NCBI GenBank assembly: GCA_965153355.1
Contig: OZ231126.1
Location: forward strand, 57,474,001 to 57,538,000
Length of the DNA stretch: 64,000 bases
Direction: 5' to 3'
Source: Flaccisagitta enflata
Lineage: Eukaryota > Chaetognatha > Sagittoidea > Aphragmophora
The translations under genes were made by a program, and so were the position numbers. Under the pieces are notes generated by a model. That model was not told the origin of the DNA. It did not search any database and worked only from the letters and a program-made list of their open reading frames with translations. Shown in pieces: positions 23,958-43,451 of the stretch (positions within the stretch are counted from its first letter, which is position 1; the number at the start of each line of letters is the position of its first letter).

Positions 23958-24117
23958 AACAAGGCCGTATACACTCCCCCTACGTCGCGGACGGGTGGGC
24001 AGGAGCGGAATAGCGAAGAAACGCTCGCATTTTGTTTTTGTTACGGACCAACCGACCGACCGACCGACCGACCGACCGACACGGCGAGTTCTAGAGTCGC
24101 GAGTCCGCGACTAAAAA
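23958..24117 (-). repeat. REP type D, reverse
   Basis: AACAAGGCCGTATACACTCC start, a GACCGACCGACCGACCGACC tract, and the end GAGTCGCGAGTCCGCGACTA. It splits a CTTCCGCTTCCACTTCC-rich stretch. Confidence 0.85.
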
Positions 24118-24221
24118 TTGCCCTCCTGCTTCCACTTCAATTTAAAATTTTCTTCCCGCTTCCACTTCCATTACCTGAACCCTATATTATCTTCAAACAT
24201 AAGAAAACATTAATTTTGATA

Positions 24222-24402
24222 GTTTTTATTTGCATGCTTCCCAACTCTACACCCCGCTTTGTCTGTCAGTCGGTCGGTCAGTTGGTTGGTTGGTCGGTCT
24301 CACTTTACTTTTTTTATGTTTTTTATTCTTTGACCGTACTGCTCCTGCCCAAATGCTCTGGTGACCTTAAATATGGCCCCTGCCCACCTACACGCGACCT
24401 TG
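24222..24402 (+). repeat. REP type B, hairpin eroded
   Basis: TTTGCATGCTTCCCAACTCT replaces the hairpin. It continues ACACCCCGCTTTGTCTGTCA, TGCTCCTGCCCAAATGCTCT and a truncated end CACGCGACCTTGTT. Confidence 0.75.
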
Positions 24403-24582
24403 TTGATTCACAAGAATCCTAAATAATAACAAAACGGAATTTGTAACCTTGCAAAAAAGATTGCCCACATATCTTTAAATACATATCTAATCGCTCTTTG
24501 GAAAATAAACTATAGAAAATCAATGACTGTTAGAAAGATATTCAAAAATTCTTTTAAACTAGACCAAGAAGAATATTGTTAT

Positions 24583-24645
24583 TTCTAGTCGCGTGCACGC
24601 AACTACATCTCGCTTTGTTGGTCCGTTGGTCAATCCCTTTTTTAC
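24583..24645 (+). repeat. REP type B, hairpin end only
   Basis: CTAGTCGCGTGCACGCAACT then TCGCTTTGTTGGTCCGTTGG. It is truncated where the 10-bp tandem array begins. Confidence 0.7.
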
Positions 24646-24659
24646 TTTTTTTTACATAT

Positions 24660-26460
24660 AGCATTATTTTGGTTATTTTGTATCATTTTACATCATTTTA
24701 AATCATTTTACATCATTTACATCATTTTACATCATTTTAAATCATTTTACATTATTTCACATCATTTGCATCATTTTACATCATTTTACATCATATTACA
24801 TCATTTTACATCATTTACATCATTTTACATCAATTTTCATCATTTTACAACATTTTACATCTTTTTACGTTATTTTACATCATTTGCATCATTTAACATC
24901 ATTCTACATCATTTACATCTTTTACTTCATTTTACATCATTTTACATCATTTCACATCATTTATATCATTTTGCATCATTTTACTTCATTTTTTTATCAT
25001 TTTACATCATTTTACATCATTTACATCATTTTACATCATTTTACATCATTTTACTTCATTTACATCATTTACATCATTTTACATCATTTTACATCATTTT
25101 ACATCACCATACATGATTTACATTATTTTACTACATTATTTCACTTCATTTTATATCCTTTTACATCATTTACATCATTTTACATCAATTAACATCAATT
25201 TTCATCATATTACATCATTTACATCATTTTACATCATTTACATCATTTTACATCATTTTACATCATTTTGCATCATTTATATCATTGACATAGTTTTACA
25301 TAGTTTTACAAACTTTTACATCATTTTTCATCATTTTACATCATAAACATCATTTTACATCATTTTACATCATTTTACATCATTTTACATCATTTTAAAT
25401 CATTTACATCATTTTACATCATTTAAAACCATTTACATCATTTTACATCATTTTACATCATTTAACATCATTTTACATCATTTACATCATTTTGTATAAT
25501 CTAGATCATTTTACTTCATCTTACATCATTCTACATCATTTACATCATTTACATCATTTTACATTATTTATATCATTTTGCATCATTTTACTTCATTTTT
25601 TTATTTTACATCTTTTACCATCATTTTACATCATTTTACATCACTTTACATCATTAACATTATTTTACATCATTTTACATCATTTTACATCATTTAACAT
25701 CATTTTACATCACTTTATATCATTTTACATCATTTTACATCATTTTACATCATTATACATGATTTACATCATTTACATTATTTCACTTCATTTTATATCA
25801 TTTTACATTATTTACATCATTTAACATCATTTTACATCACTTTATATCATTTACATCATTTTACATCATTTTACATCATTTTACATCATTACACATGATT
25901 TACATCATTTTACATTATTTCACTTCATTTTATATCATTTTACATCATTTACATCATTTTACACTAATTTACATCAATTTACATCATTTTACATCATTTA
26001 CATCATTTAACATCATTTGCATCATTTTACATTATTTTACATCATTTATATCATTTACATCATTTTTCATCATTTCACATCATTTTACATCTTCTTATAT
26101 CATCCTACATCATTTACATCATTTTACATCATCTTACATCATTTTACATCAATTTACATCATTTTACATCATTTTACATCATTTTACATCATTTTACATC
26201 ATTTTACATCATTTTACATCATTTTACATCATTTTACATCATTTTACATCATTTACATCATTTACATCATTTTACATTATTTACATCATTTTACATCATT
26301 ATGCATCTCTTTACATCATTTTACATCATTTTGCACCATTTTATATCATTTACATCATTTTACATCATTTTACATGATTTACATCATTTTACATCATTTA
26401 CATCATTTTACATCATTTTGCATCTCTTTACATCATTTTACATCATTTTACACCATTTCC
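24660..26460. repeat. 1.8-kb ACATCATTTT tandem array
   Basis: Almost pure alternation of 10-bp ACATCATTTT and 8-bp ACATCATT-type units, with sparse substitutions and no intervening sequence. Translated frames over it are repeat artefacts. It is flanked on both sides by CTTCCGCTTCC-rich DNA (23870-24180 and 26455-26555). Confidence 0.9.
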
Positions 26461-26561
26461 ACTTCCGCATCTATTTCCATCAAGATTCTGAAAACTGCTT
26501 CCGCTTCCGCTTCCGCTTCTACTGAGAAAGTGCCGCTTCCGCTTCCACATCTCTAGTTTGA

Positions 26562-26765
26562 AGAAGGGTCTTAAGTCATTTTAGTCAAGATAGTTTGAAG
26601 ACGGTCATTAAAGAAGGTTCTTAAGATGTATTCTTAAGACTGTCTTGAAGAAGGTTCTTGAAAAAAAAATTCAAACCATTCTTCAAGACGATTTTGAAGA
26701 AGGTTCTTGAAGCTGGGTCTTAAGAGGATTTTAGGAGGGGGTTTGAAGACGATCTTAAGAAGCAA
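26562..26765. repeat. degenerate GAAGAAGGTTCTTAAGA repeats
   Basis: Repeated GAAGAAGGTTCTTGAA and GAAGACGATCTTAAGA segments, many locally palindromic (TTCTTGAAGAA-like). Confidence 0.6.
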
Positions 26766-27059
26766 AAAATGGTCCATGTGAACGTCCCTCTGGACTGTCG
26801 AAGACTTACGAGCTTCTTTTCATTTCTTTTTCAGCACCTCGTCTTCCTTTGCCTATTCAATTGTCGTTTTCGTCCTTCTCGTTTTTCATCACTCCATTGT
26901 ACTGTCTCTCCTCTCATTTCTTTCATCGTCCTCAATTTTACCTTCCCCGCGCCTGCTACCTTCTTTCATTGCACTACTCCCTTTCCTTCTTCCTTCCTTC
27001 CTTTCAATTTTCTCTTTCATTCTTTCTGAAAAAGTGACATAGTTTCTCATTCCACTTTG

Positions 27060-27656
27060 TACTATCTTAGAAATAAAAAGGTTCCCGCACATTTTCATGT
27101 ATATCTCTGACTAGAATCAACAAATCATCAAAAGATTTGTGAGATTCTTAAAGCCCTTTAAATTCTTAAGTTATCTTTGCAAACCACATCTCTCTAGCTC
27201 AATGCATTCAAAAGCTATTCAACTTTGAATAAAATGTTTCAATTTTGCTTTTTCTATTTCTACATAATCTTCAAATGATAAAACTTTACTTTTTTTTTAT
27301 TTACTTCTTAACGCATTGAGCTAGACGGATGCAGTTTGCGTAGACTGTTTGCAAATTTGAAGGGCTACATTTTTGTCACCAATTTTGCTTTTATTTGTTG
27401 AATCTTTTTGTAGCTATAAGTGTAAACATAATAAAAGAAGGGATCAAGAAAATATCGCTAGAAAGGTTAGGGACGCCATCACTCCATAGTAGCTTGAGAG
27501 GCTCTTCAAACCGCTTCCCTGATGAACAGCGGTGGTAATTCAGTCAAAGGGGGCTAACACTAAACATTCTTGGATTTGTAATTGAATTGTTTTCATTTTT
27601 ATGTCAATAAATGAACTAACATTACAGGTTGGAACCTTTTTATTTCTAAGATAGTA
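27060..27656. mobile_element. TIR element, about 597 bp
   Basis: TACTATCTTAGAAATAAAAA and TTTTTATTTCTAAGATAGTA are exact inverse complements. Inner segments also pair (AGCTCAATGCATT versus AACGCATTGAGCT). Read as TA-flanked CTATCTTAG ends it resembles a Tc1/mariner MITE. Confidence 0.75.
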
Positions 27657-27953
27657 TTACCTTTCTTGAAATGCAGATCTCTTCTCCATCCTTCTCAATC
27701 CTTAACCTTTTCATGTTGACATGCCCTCTCTCCGTCTCTTTCGCTTACTTCTATCTATTGTGATCTCCATCCTTCATTCGATCATTCCATGATTTCATCT
27801 TTTTTTTTCGCCCAACAACCCACCATATACTACGATATTATTTCCTCCGAGTTATTCCTTATTTCATGCTTATTTCTATTCAATTCTGTCTTCATTGTTT
27901 GATTATTTCGTTTCCTACACCTTTTCTCCCTTTGGCCCTTTCTCACCATGCCA

Positions 27954-28145
27954 TTTTTAGTTGCGGACACGCAACTCTATAAGAGGCTTTGTCCGTCCGT
28001 CGGTTGGTCGGTTGGTCCATCGGTTGTTCGGTCGGTCGGTTGGTCGGTCAGTCCGTAGAGGTGATCGAGTCGAAAAGTGGGTAATCGCGCATCTCCGCCC
28101 CTGCCCACCCGTCCGCAACTGGTGGCCGTGTATCCGGCCTTGTTT
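27954..28145 (+). repeat. REP type A1
   Basis: Hairpin AGTTGCGGACACGCAACTCT, about 75 bp of GTCCGTCGGTTGGTCGG, GATCGAGTCGAAAAGTGGG, and the end CCGTGTATCCGGCCTTGTTT. A (CT)n tract follows 60 bp later. Confidence 0.85.
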
Positions 28146-28201
28146 CTTCATTCTCTCTCCATTTCCGGTCTCCTTCAAATTGGTTCTCACTGACACACAT
28201 G

Positions 28202-28730
<529 letters not shown>

Positions 28731-29080
28731 CTCTCTTTTTTTCAATCATCATTTAGGACCAAATGGTCCCGCAATTTATGAGAGCCAGTAGAGCGGCCTT
28801 TTACAACCCTCAGACCTTTATCTTCCTTCAGTATATGGCACATGAAATGCATAATTCGCTCTTTCTCTGTTCGGGATGGCCATTGAAACATTTTCTTCGT
28901 CGCGTGGACTCGACTCTAATATCCCGCATTGTCAATCTGTCAGGTGGTCGGTCAATTCGTGGGTTAGTTGGTCTATCATTCCATCGTACATTCCCTTTCC
29001 TGCACAATTATACAAGGAGCCATTTCTAAGGCCATTTTCGTTATTCTAGAAAGTCCTCTTTTACATCATCGTAGTCAATT

Positions 29081-29674
29081 AACACCTGTCCGGATATTAT
29101 TGTCCCAGTAGTGTCACAACTTTAGATGCCTTACTACTGCTGGTGAGTAACAATATAAATCTCTGTTATTTGATGTCAGATGAGTATTTCCTAGTATTTT
29201 TTACATTGTTTTTTGTATTTCATACCATTTTGCAATTTTGGTTGCTTCAATCAATTTAATCACCCCTTGACCACTAGCCAGCAACGCCCAAGTATAAATC
29301 TTTCTATAACTTTGGTTGGAATTTTTAAAGGGTTCACCTTTAAGAAATCCATCAAAATCCATGGGCAAATTGAAGAACTTTTCAAAGGCTTTTTAGCCGT
29401 GAAATCCGCATCTGAGTATCTATCTTTATACAGATTTGGTAATAATCTGAAGTTGATTTGGTTTTTCTGGTAATTTTGCGATGATTTATAAGGGCAATGT
29501 TTTTACTGTTTTTGATCTTATTCGATTTTGTATGAAGCAATCCAGGCAAAATTCATGAGCAAAATGAAGACTTTTTCAAGCTCTAACCAGTGAAAAAATC
29601 TGCATGTTGCTAAATATCCCCGTTTTGATTGGACAGTCGTTTGATTTTGGGACAATAATATCCGGACAGGTGTT
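29081..29674. mobile_element. TIR element, about 590 bp
   Basis: AACACCTGTCCGGATATTAT and ATAATATCCGGACAGGTGTT are exact inverse ends, and the match continues through TGTCCCA. The left flank reads TTAA and the right TTAG if the ends are set at CACCTG/CAGGTG, so a piggyBac-like target is possible but imperfect. Confidence 0.75.
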
Positions 29675-30137
29675 AGTAATTTATTTATAAAAAACAGTGC
29701 GATCAGTCATGTACCCGAGTGTATGTCTGAGTCATGGTAACCATGAAGAAATTCAGCGTGTACCGCGCGTCACTCCGCTCAAGAATCACGGCTCACGCTG
29801 ACGAAATTGTAAACGTGATTACTTTGCAGCAACCTTACTGATATTTGATGATACGCTGATAATCCACCTTAAAAGGTACATATTTGTTGCACATGAATAA
29901 GCCTTTTTATACTTTCAGACATAATGCCAAGGCGACCTAATTAGAATAAAAAGAGTTAAAAAGCTTTTCGATGTTTAGCCGGTTGATTTGCCAGTCATCT
30001 GTTTTGTTTTCGCTTCCGAAGTGATGACGTCAGAAGCGCAGATTGGGAATGCTTGATTAAAAAGGAAACGACCAACGTCATCGCAACTCAATTGCATCCG
30101 ACTAATTCACCATAATCAAAAGTAATTCCTTTCTTCT

Positions 30138-30141
30138 CTCA

Positions 30142-30220
<79 letters not shown>

Positions 30221-30262
30221 TTTTTTCTTTCTTTCTTTCTCCCTTTCTTCCTTTTTTTCTTC

Positions 30263-30345
<83 letters not shown>

Positions 30346-30515
30346 TTTTTCTTCCCTCCTTCCTTCTTTCTTCCTTCCTTACTTTATCTTTTTTTCTTGC
30401 TTTCGTTCTTTCTTTTTTTGTCTTTCCTTCCTTCCTTCCTTCCTTCCTTCCTTCCTTCCTTCCTTCCTTCCTTCCATCCTTCCTTCCCTCCTTCCCTCCT
30501 TCCTTTCTTTCTTTT
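30138..30515 (+). repeat. (TTTC)n then (TTCC)n
   Basis: Long TTTC tract with few interruptions to about 30345, then TTCC from 30425. Confidence 0.95.
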
Positions 30516-30555
30516 TCCTTTAGTTGTATCTAAGATAGAATCTATCTTTCTTCCC

Positions 30556-30780
30556 TTTTTAATTGAGGACACGCAACTCTACAAGAGGCTCTATCGGTCC
30601 GTTGGTCCGTTGGTCCTTGACGATCGAGTTGACAAGTGCGAAAACGCGCATTTTTGATGCTGCAGCTGAACTGGTCTGTGTTTGTAAGTGTTAATGGGGT
30701 GGGCGAGGGTGTGGATGGGGATTGTATGTCCCTGCCCATCCGTCCGCGACGATATTGTGACCCCCGCGTCACTTGTTTTC
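30556..30780 (+). repeat. REP type A2
   Basis: AATTGAGGACACGCAACTCT start, GGTCCGTTGGTCCGTTGGTC, and the end CGATATTGTGACCCCCGCGT then CACTTGTT. Confidence 0.8.
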
Positions 30781-30894
30781 ATCCTTTCTATCATTTCTGG
30801 TTTCCTTCCGAAACCTTTTATTCCATCGATTCTTCTGCTTTTCTGACTCGTTGATCTTCGAGATATCTTTTCTCTTTTCGTCTCTAGAACTTTA

Positions 30895-31135
30895 GTAGAA
30901 GCAGAGGAACATAGAAAGGGCGTGTTTCTACTGAAGATGAAAAACGCGTTTGTTCCTGTGAAACGCGATCACAGCGTCCCACAAGGGAGTGAGCAAAGTG
31001 AGTGAGCGAGCTCATGAACGTAGCGAGCGAGCGAAGCGGAGCGAGTGAGCGGAGTGAGCGGCGTGAGCAAATGAAGGTAGCGAGCGACCGAGTGGCCCGT
31101 TCAAAACGCGGTTGTCTGACTAGAAAAGCACCCAT
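30895..31135 (-). repeat. GAGTGAGCGAG element, copy 1
   Basis: Degenerate GAGCGAGTGAGCGGAGTGAG tract with the end GTTTCTACTGAAGATG and GTGGCCCGTTCAAAACGCGG. It is the inverse of the copy at 31975-32225. It lies 216 bp upstream of the FANK1 start codon. Confidence 0.75.
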
Positions 31136-31350
31136 AATCAAGTCCTTGAAGCTCTTTTAATCCCTTACACATAAGCGTAAAAAGCTCGCAAAGCAGCGAG
31201 AATCTAGATGTTGTATGTAGATTCCCCCTTTTCTCCATCCAGAATAGAAATCCCTACTTTAACTGTTACTTGACGTTTTTTTTCCTCTCTTTCTCTTTCT
31301 CTCCCCCAAGCTTCCGCTATTTGAAATACGTTAAGAAATAATCCAAATTC

Positions 31351-38184
<6,834 letters not shown>

Positions 38185-38834
38185 CTCAACGTATAAAATA
38201 TGCATCTCGGATTAACCGCTTCTTCTAACAAAACTATTAACTGATCTACAGGTGCATATATGTGTATGCGGATACTTTGTGGATATTTTGATACTTTGTA
38301 TGCTTATATATATATATATGTATGGGTCGAAACCCTTAAAAGTACAGGACTCCAACTGATGACCAGAAGCTGAGTGGTTTGTTAGAATATAATTTTATTT
38401 TTTTGGACATGTACTAAAAATGTTACCCCTCATGGTGACCTATCATCCCATGATATATCTTTTCTAAAGATGAAGGCCTTTTTCCTTTAATCACTAAAAA
38501 TTATAACCTTAACCAATTATAGTTCAAATTCACCTATATCACCCCTAATGGAATTAAGGAGTCTCAATTGGAAAATACGGACATAGTTCCCTTTTTTTTT
38601 CAATTGAGTGGTACAACCAGAAATTTGGGCTGAGTTGGTGGTCCCGATCAGTAGACAGCTCTAACATACCCTTCCCCTAGAATATTTATTATTTCTCAAA
38701 AATATTAAAACATGTTTTTCAAGATAGGAAATTATGATGCATTTAATGCAAAAATATGCCAATGAATTTTGATAGTGTTTCAAAAGACCATATTTTGGTA
38801 TATGTGTATGTAATGGGAAGCTTACACATTAATC

Positions 38835-40442
38835 TAACAAAAAAAAATTGCAGTGACTTAAGACAAAAGCTTGGTGAAAAGTTACCAATGCTTACGACTT
38901 TTTTCCTTACGGCGACAGCCGCCATTACTGGTACATTTTCAATAGAGCAGCTTCACCATAAATGGCCTGGTTCCACCCAGACATGTGATCTACTCTAGCT
39001 CAAGTGCTCAATATGTTCACCAAACGCGGCTCTCCTAATCACCCCCACCTCCTCCCCAGCCACACACCACTCCAACGCACCTTGTATTCTTCAAAGGCTT
39101 TTGGGTCGTTATTGCACTCATCTCTGACTCTGAGAATGACTCTTCCGGCTGGATTCGCCTCATCGACAAGATGAAGAGACATCATCCGGTTGCCTCCCAA
39201 ATCGTCTGCCGGAATCGGCTTCATGAACCAATAGTCATTCTTGCCGTGAGGTGCCACGGATTTGAATCGGAAGCCGGCAGCGAGGATTGCGCGAATTGTA
39301 GAAGCAGACGGTGGGAATTGTTTCTCGATCACCATCGCGTCGGGGGATAACGTCCCTGGCATGCCTGTGGAAACGAGGGACAGGATAGGTAGAAACAAGC
39401 CCAACAGGCCAACATTCACGTTCTTAGTATTACGATTACACGCACAACTACATACGTACTCCTCCTTCCTTCCTTTCCCCCTTCAGTTCTTCCTCCCTCC
39501 CTTCCTTCTTTACAACTTAAACCTAACATACCCTTTAGTACCCTGAAGTCTACCTAAAGTACCCTATAATACCTGAAGTACCCTAAAATCCCAGGCGTGT
39601 TTAATGTTGAGTTTGGAGATACGGAAAAAAATCACTTTTTGTAGTACCAAAAGGTAAAATTTGATTACTACAACACAATTTAACATTATTTAAACCTATA
39701 AATATACGGTTTTATACAGTCAGCGGACAAAACATAATAGGTATATATATCATACCATTGGTTTTGATCAAACATGCTGATAGTAAACAAAATACTGTGA
39801 GCAACAACTAGATTTAGAGGTTGAAATTACACCTGGCTGTGATGTTACAAAATTGTAGCATTACGGCCGGCTGTAATTCTAACAACTCATTGTTGCATAC
39901 AATATTTTGTTTTTGAGCAGTATATCGGATCGAAGCCAATGGTATGATGAATATACCTATATTGTTTTATCCACTGACTATAGCTGTGTGGGGAAGAAAA
40001 TCGATTTTGTGATGCGACACCACGCATCGCGAGGAGAAAAAAAATCCTTTTAATGTAAGTATATTGAAGTACCTTCGAATACCCTGAAAAGTACAAATTT
40101 TGAAAATGTTACGGACCAACCGACGGACCAACCGACACGGCAGGTTCTAGAATCGCGTGCATGCAATTAGAAAAAAACATCCGTGATGGCAAACAAAACA
40201 AAGACGATACTGACAATGACTGAATAAGCATTAATCAGTGGCAAAAGCATAAGCATAAATTAGTTGTTATAAACGTACAATATTTTAAAAACTGATTTTG
40301 AAGCAAAATTATGTTATTTTCTTAAAAAAAAAATTTGAAATTTTTTGAAAACTGTCATAAGTTGTAACAAAATAGTCTTAAAAAACTGCAAAAATTGAAT
40401 CTCAGCCTCAGTATTGTTCTCAGAAATTGATAAATATCATGG
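38835..40442. repeat. 1.6-kb segmental duplication, copy 1
   Basis: Nearly identical over its length to 45762-47373, from AATCTAACAAAAAAAAATTG to GATAAATATCATGGC. It carries the orphan GrpB exon 2 and a reverse type D REP end (40109-40173). The copies lie in direct orientation about 6.9 kb apart. Confidence 0.9.
39081..39364 (-). pseudogene. orphan duplicate of GrpB exon 2
   Basis: This 284-bp segment is nearly identical to the working exon at 46012-46295. It has the same length, an intact TTCCACAG acceptor and a GTGCGT donor, and one visible amino-acid change (NNDPKAFEEYK instead of NNDPEAFEEYK). It lies downstream of the gene's terminal exon (42050-42166) as part of a 1.6-kb duplication, and no matching first or last exon is nearby. 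It is probably non-functional unless long-range alternative splicing uses it with an undetected 3' exon. Confidence 0.8.
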
Positions 40443-40559
40443 CCCTGGCTTGAATTTGGTCCTGAAAGATACCTTGGCGTATGCACAAGACTTCATCTCA
40501 TTGACCAAAATTTTGCACTTCTAAGGGGCCTCCAAGGGCCCCCAGAAAAGCCCTTCATG

Positions 40560-40930
40560 AGGATTTTTTTTTTAAAGGGGGGTGCTATTGATAGGAAATT
40601 GTTTGATTCGCCTAGATCCAAAATCTTGTGTTTTCACTTTTTTTTTTCAAAAATTTTTTGTGTGGCGCATCAGGGACTTCTGAAAAAAAAAAACATAAAA
40701 TATTTTTTTGAAAAATAGTTTTCAAAAGTGGGGTGCAATCAATAGGATATTGTTTGATTCGCCTAGATCCAAAATCTTATATTCTATTTTTTTCTAAAAA
40801 AACTTTTGTATTCTGCGTTGGGGACTTAAAAAAAAACCATAAAATATTTTTTTTGGAAAATGGTTTTCAAAAGTGGGGTGCAATCAATCGGGAATTGTTT
40901 GATTCGCCTAGATCCAAAATCCTGTAACCT
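40560..40930. repeat. three tandem units of about 140 bp
   Basis: TTGTTTGATTCGCCTAGATC recurs at about 40602, 40750 and 40898, each preceded by GGGGTGC and A/T runs. No coding content. Confidence 0.8.
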
Positions 40931-41079
40931 TACTTTAAAAGAAAAAAAAAATCTGGACTGTATTGTTGCTTGCTCGCTTCTCTCTCTCCGTTGCTTCTGC
41001 CACGCCACTTGCTAGTATGTACCGTCGCTAGTTTATGGATGTTGCTAGTATGGGTGTCGCTAGTATGGGTGTTGCTATT

Positions 41080-41612
41080 GCGTGCTTCGCATAGCAAAAA
41101 ATATGATTTTCTTCTCGTCCCGCTAGCCCAATAATGGAGTGAAAAAAATCACATGAAGATAACGTTTTCCTTTTCTCAAAATTCCTTCATCTTCCGTTTT
41201 GTTTTGGCCTTAAAGTTTACTCAGATTTCCCAGGAATTCAAAACCCAAAATCCTGTTAATAGTCTTATTACAAAAGAAAAAGGAACAATTATTAATTTTA
41301 GAAAACCATGATTTTTGTAAAATAAATCAAAAATATCAGAGCATAAGTTACATAAGAGCTTGTGAAAAAGCAGGTTAACAATTCTCTAAAGAGCAAAAGT
41401 TTATAAAAGCTAATTCAGAGAAGATCAGCATACTTTTTATCCCACTGCAATATACAAATTAGGCTCTCAAAAACAATTTTCTAAAAAACGGAAGATGAAC
41501 AATTTTGATAAAAGAAAAATGGTAGGGTCCTGCGTGCCATCAACTTTGGAGGTAAAAGAGGATGAAAAGAAATAAGCAACTTTTGCTGTGTGAAGCACCC
41601 AAGTGTTGCTAG
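41080..41612. mobile_element. second copy of the 2763-3293 TIR element
   Basis: Matches the first copy almost throughout, for example TGCGTGCTTCGCATAGC and GTTTATAAAAGCTAATTCAG. Small deletions occur near its right end. Confidence 0.75.
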
Positions 41613-41808
41613 TATGGAAGTCGCTAGTTCAGGATCGCTAATTAATGGGAACCCCGGTTCAAACAAATGCTCATAACTTCTAAAGTATTTGAGCCAAAAC
41701 ATTGAAATTTGAAACGTGCAATATTGAAAGCGCTGAGCAGGTCCATGCAAAAGATTGAGCTGCTGACCGACCTAGGAAAATTTTCGAGTCTTAGTCTAAA
41801 GTCTCGTG

Positions 41809-41892
41809 TCCACGGACGGACCAATGGACCAACGTACCAACGGACCAATGGACCAACGAACCAACGGACGGACAAAGCCTCTTATAGAAGAT
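41809..41892 (-). repeat. REP fragment
   Basis: GACGGACCAATGGACCAACG tract ending GGACAAAGCCTCTTATAGAA, with neither terminus present. Confidence 0.65.
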
Positions 41893-42049
41893 TTTTGCTC
41901 CTTTATCTTAGCATATCAGCATATCAGACCTGTCTGTTTAAGATATATCAGGTGAAGAATAACAGCGGGGATGATGTAACAATTTCATATTATTTAAAAA
42001 AAGGAAAAGGTGTAACAAAACATTGATGAAATTGCGCATTTCTACTATT

Positions 42050-43416
42050 TTAAGAGAATGCTTCAGGCATTCCTTCCTCCTTTCTTAGACGTTGTATGAG
42101 TCCAGATTTGGACTTGCGAATCTTGTATTCAATAAATGTACCACCACGAGCCGCCAACTTTGCCGCCTGAATACCAAAGAAACGGGTGAAAAAGGAATTG
42201 AAAAATTGAATATTTGTCTACAAACCAACGTTTGAGTCATAATGGAATGAAAAAGATACTATATAGTTTACATTTACAGATTGTCAAATGAACAGTGATT
42301 GCGATGCCTTTAAATGTTTTCACTGAGCTGCGAAGCGCTCAATGACTACACGGCCATTCTAGATTTCTGATTTTCAGCGTCATCATAAAATACGGTCGGA
42401 ATAATCAATACACGTACGGTCGAACATTAGGAGCTTCTAGGGCGTGTCCTTCTATAAAACAGAATTTTCAGTCTGTATTAAATTCACAATTTTTGGGCAG
42501 CGGCCCCGAAGGGGTGATGACATATTCTTTAACGCATGTGGAGTAATTTTCTCCTACTTCTTCTCCTGCGTCCCCCCCTTCTGGCTCAGATCCTAGCCTC
42601 AAGGCCCCGATCCCAGCCTTAGGCCAGAGTCCAGCCTTGAGTCCAAGCTCCCACCCTTGATTCCCCAAATCAAGGATGTATTTTGAGCCTCCAAGGTTGA
42701 GATTTGAGCACTCAAACCAGTTTGGGCCTCAAGGTTCGGATTTGGGCCTCCAGGTTCGGATTTGGGCCTAAGGGCTAGGATTTGGGCCTCAAGGCTAAGT
42801 TTGGGCCTCAAAGCTGAGATTTGGGCCTCAAAGCTAGGATTTGGGCCTCGAGGCTGGATTTGGGCCTCAAGGCTAGGATTTGGGTCTCAAGGTTAGGATT
42901 TGCGTCTCAAGGCTAGGATTTGCGTCAAAGGCTAGGATTTGGTCTCAGAGGCTAGGATTTGAGTTTCAAGGCTGAGATTGGGCCTCAAGGCTAGTTTTGG
43001 GCTACCCAAGGCTAGGTTGGGCCTCAAGGCTAGGTTTGGGCCTCAAGGCTAGGATTTGGGCCTTCAGGCTAGGATTTGGGCCTCAAGGCTGGGATTTGAC
43101 CAAGGCTAGGATTTGGGCTTCAAGGCTTGAATCTGGACCTCAAGGCTGGGATTTGGGCCTCAAGGCTGGGATTTAGGCCTCAAGGCTAGGATCTGATCCA
43201 GAGGGGGGCTGATGGAGGAGAAGGAAAAAATCTTCTTCAGGGTCGCTACCCTGCTCCCCCTTTATCTTCAACCACAACTTATTTTGGCAGGGCACGGGAC
43301 CTGCTGACCATTTAACACTTTTGCGACTATCATCTGGAAAAAAGTCTAAGTCAGTCTTCGACTTATTGACATATTTGAGGGAAACGTGGTTTTCATTTTC
43401 GTATGAGGAAATTGAG

Positions 43417-43451
<35 letters not shown>

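Noticed and set aside
24766-26556. Several 100-190-residue frames rich in FYIILHHFTS
   Set aside because: They are translations of the ACATCATTTT tandem array; all three frames stay open because the unit lacks stops.
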